Assembly: GCA_041163745.1 (NCBI GenBank)
Contig: JBEAQU010000007.1
Location: 1-64,000 of the forward strand
Direction of reading: 5' to 3'
Origin: UBA6168 sp041163745
Lineage (GTDB): Bacteria > Bacteroidota > Bacteroidia > Chitinophagales > Saprospiraceae
DNA length: 64,000 nt
Shown here one piece after another: positions 63,414 through 64,000 of the stretch (the stretch's first letter is position 1; every line of letters starts with the position of its first letter). The notes beneath the pieces were generated by a model that searched no databases, was not told the DNA's origin, and saw only the letters and a program-made list of their open reading frames with translations. The position numbers and the translations under genes are program-made.

Positions 63414-64000
63414 ATGTCCGCATCCAAACCTTCTGACACGCCATTGAGCGAAATCCTGACGCACCTCGGGGAGACGAGAGAAGATTATTTTCACGCGGTC
63501 GCCCCACCCATCATCCAAAGCAGCAATTTCTCATTCCCTACGATCGCTGCCTTCCGGACAGCCATGCAGGATGAGCTCGAGAGCCATGTGTACACCAGGG
63601 GGAACAATCCCACGGTGCAAATCCTGCGGCGCAAGCTGGCCGCCCTGGAAGGGGCGGAAGACGCGTTGGTATTGGCCAGCGGGGCCGCCGCCACGGCGAT
63701 GGCGGTTCTGGCCAACGTACAGGCCGGAGACCATGTCGTCTGTGTGGACCATCCCTATTCCTGGACCCGTAACCTGCTGACGAAATTCCTCCCCCGCTTC
63801 GGTGTGGAACATTCCTTTGTCGATGGCACCGACGTGGGGAACATAGCTTCCGCCATCAGGTCCAACACCAGATTCCTTTATCTGGAGAGCCCCAACACCA
63901 TGACTTTCGAGCTGCAGAACCTGCGCGCATGTGCAGACCTGGCAAGAAAACATGGAATCGTCACGATGATCGACAACAGCAACGCCAGCCCGCTGTTCCA
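63414..64000 (+). CDS. Cys/Met metabolism PLP-dependent enzyme, partial (cut by window end)
   Basis: The visible 195 residues match the trans-sulfuration enzyme family (cystathionine gamma-synthase, beta-lyase and gamma-lyase types). Typical segments are PIIQSSNFSFP near residues 34-44, the YTRGNNPT phosphate-binding segment near residues 63-70, and LASGAAAT near residues 88-95. The aspartate in MIDNSNASP near residue 185 should contact the pyridine nitrogen of PLP. The lysine that binds PLP lies beyond the window. The specific reaction cannot be assigned. It starts 29 bases after the metallophosphoesterase stop. Confidence 0.88.
   Translation, partial: MSASKPSDTPLSEILTHLGETREDYFHAVAPPIIQSSNFSFPTIAAFRTAMQDELESHVYTRGNNPTVQILRRKLAALEGAEDALVLASGAAATAMAVLANVQAGDHVVCVDHPYSWTRNLLTKFLPRFGVEHSFVDGTDVGNIASAIRSNTRFLYLESPNTMTFELQNLRACADLARKHGIVTMIDNSNASPLF

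Overview
The window reads as a chromosomal segment of a fairly GC-rich member of the Bacteroidota, most like the Saprospiria/Lewinella group (inference). Four things point there. There is a three-gene succinate dehydrogenase of the Bacteroidota type. Three giant secreted proteins carry SprB, HYR, PKD, lamin-tail and type IX secretion (T9SS) C-terminal domains. A PorP/SprF-type T9SS membrane protein is present. The recurrent -7 promoter motif TAnnTTTG is found in front of many genes. No rRNA, tRNA, CRISPR array, transposase or prophage was seen.

Layout. 1-825: left-edge intergenic region with a phased array of TGTACA palindromes beside a leftward promoter. 826-4447: sdhCAB, closed by a strong terminator. 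4538-15153: two divergent giant secreted proteins, an M43 metalloprotease with SprB repeats (minus) and a CUB/PKD/P-domain/SprB adhesin (plus), the latter followed by PorP/SprF. 16317-18042: an enoyl-CoA hydratase/isomerase and a glycosyltransferase overlapping on the minus strand. 18230-20284: mqnE-mqnA of the futalosine menaquinone pathway. 20561-23547: a YkuK-like protein, a degenerate HNH-AP2 protein, accD and a small DUF2905 membrane protein. 24323-30580: a 2085-residue T9SS cargo with duplicated lamin-tail domains, HYR-type modules, a dockerin-like segment and a cohesin-like segment. 30581-31689: a gene-poor stretch with a candidate structured RNA and two tiny coupled ORFs. 31690-36952: dusB-cca-rimO plus two unknown envelope proteins. 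37090-40018: a TolC/HlyD efflux pair without its pump.

40140-47836: an S9 peptidase, small membrane proteins (2TM, DUF6580, DUF5522) around an AT-rich island, and a minus-strand group with a penicillin acylase. 48018-51648: a C39-peptidase ABC exporter with its HlyD adaptor. 51968-53852: TRAP permeases DctQ and DctM without a binding protein. 54303-58187: a TPR protein and gyrA. 58507-60555: a divergent GH13-like enzyme. 60903-61200: a SusC-like receptor remnant. 61360-63384: a secreted metallophosphoesterase. 63414 to the edge: the start of a PLP-dependent Cys/Met-metabolism enzyme.

How genes fit together. Succinate dehydrogenase would reduce menaquinone, and mqnE-mqnA supply two early steps of making it. 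The adhesin with a type-B (CHU_C) tail and the adjacent PorP/SprF protein fit the known rule that SprB-like cargo is encoded next to a SprF-like partner. The C39 exporter has no visible peptide cargo. Coordinates and residue positions were read by eye, and family calls rest on motif recognition, not searches.
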